Positions 40,856 through 40,864 of a stretch of 40,864 nt of DNA are shown here, piece after piece. The stretch's first letter is position 1; each line of letters begins with the position of its first letter. This DNA comes from an uncultured Oscillospiraceae bacterium. GTDB lineage: Bacteria > Bacillota > Clostridia > Oscillospirales > Oscillospiraceae. Position numbers and translations under genes: made by a program. The stretch covers positions 1 to 40,864 of the forward strand of contig CAJTUD010000019.1 of NCBI GenBank assembly GCA_910579725.1, given 5' to 3'. The notes beneath the pieces are model-generated. The model was not told the DNA's origin. It saw only the letters and a program-made list of their open reading frames with translations, and did no database searches.

Positions 40856-40864
40856 ATGGTGCGG
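40856..40864 (+). CDS. Start of a gene cut by the window edge
   Basis: ATGGTGCGG (M-V-R) preceded by AAAAGGAGGGGAGG five or so bases upstream and by a plausible promoter. Only three codons are inside the window, so the product cannot be named. Confidence 0.5.

Overview
The window reads as a chromosomal segment of a GC-rich, spore-forming member of the Clostridia, most likely Oscillospiraceae-like. The reasons are a spoIID homologue, a pdaA-like spore deacetylase, a THF riboswitch with an ECF folT gene, fhs/folD/fchA one-carbon genes, small S24 and sigma-region-4 regulators, AGGAGG-type ribosome binding sites and some TTG starts. The genus is not claimed.

Layout. 1-8.8 kb (minus strand): a lipoprotein / response regulator / sensor kinase trio, then a DUF1385 membrane protein, prmC, a fused double GNAT acetyltransferase, a nucleotidyltransferase, recA and a 42-residue membrane protein. 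8.8-11.2 kb: a control region with a LexA/CI-type self-cleaving repressor (minus), a divergent strong promoter that drives only a ~160-nt apparently non-coding transcript, tRNA-Tyr and tRNA-Thr (minus) with their promoter and terminator, and a three-gene plus-strand cassette (Cys-rich mini-protein, charged helical protein, sigma-region-4 protein). 11.2-12.5 kb: a YitT-family transporter and a 388-nt gap packed with inverted repeats. 12.5-17.8 kb: prfB (no programmed frameshift), a MarR regulator divergent from a DUF819 membrane protein, spoIID, and an unidentified membrane protein.

17.9-27.8 kb is a folate/one-carbon block, all on the minus strand: DUF3786 protein, THF riboswitch with terminator, folT, folC, fhs (divergent and N-terminally extended), a SAM methyltransferase, and fchA-folD-DUF1576-fau in tight succession. 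Together these import folate, polyglutamylate it, charge it with formate, interconvert formimino-, methenyl-, methylene- and formyl-THF, and recover 5-formyl-THF. DUF1576 is an uncharacterised multi-pass membrane protein inside this operon.

27.9-40.9 kb: trkH, trkA, a YihY/BrkB membrane protein, a D-2-hydroxyacid dehydrogenase, a minimal kinase-like protein, a MoxR / DUF58 / transglutaminase operon, a divergent pdaA-like deacetylase with a sigma-G-like promoter, an MBL-fold hydrolase, deoD, and the first codons of a plus-strand gene at the right edge.

The most interesting non-gene signals are: (i) a two-hairpin element present twice (12197-12248 and 26813-26868), with compensatory base changes and G.U wobbles that point to a minus-strand RNA, one copy lying inside the folT riboswitch leader; (ii) the repressor / operator / small-transcript arrangement at 9.9-10.2 kb; (iii) a three-copy intergenic repeat near start codons; and (iv) GC-rich hairpins placed just 5' of the Shine-Dalgarno in at least nine genes.
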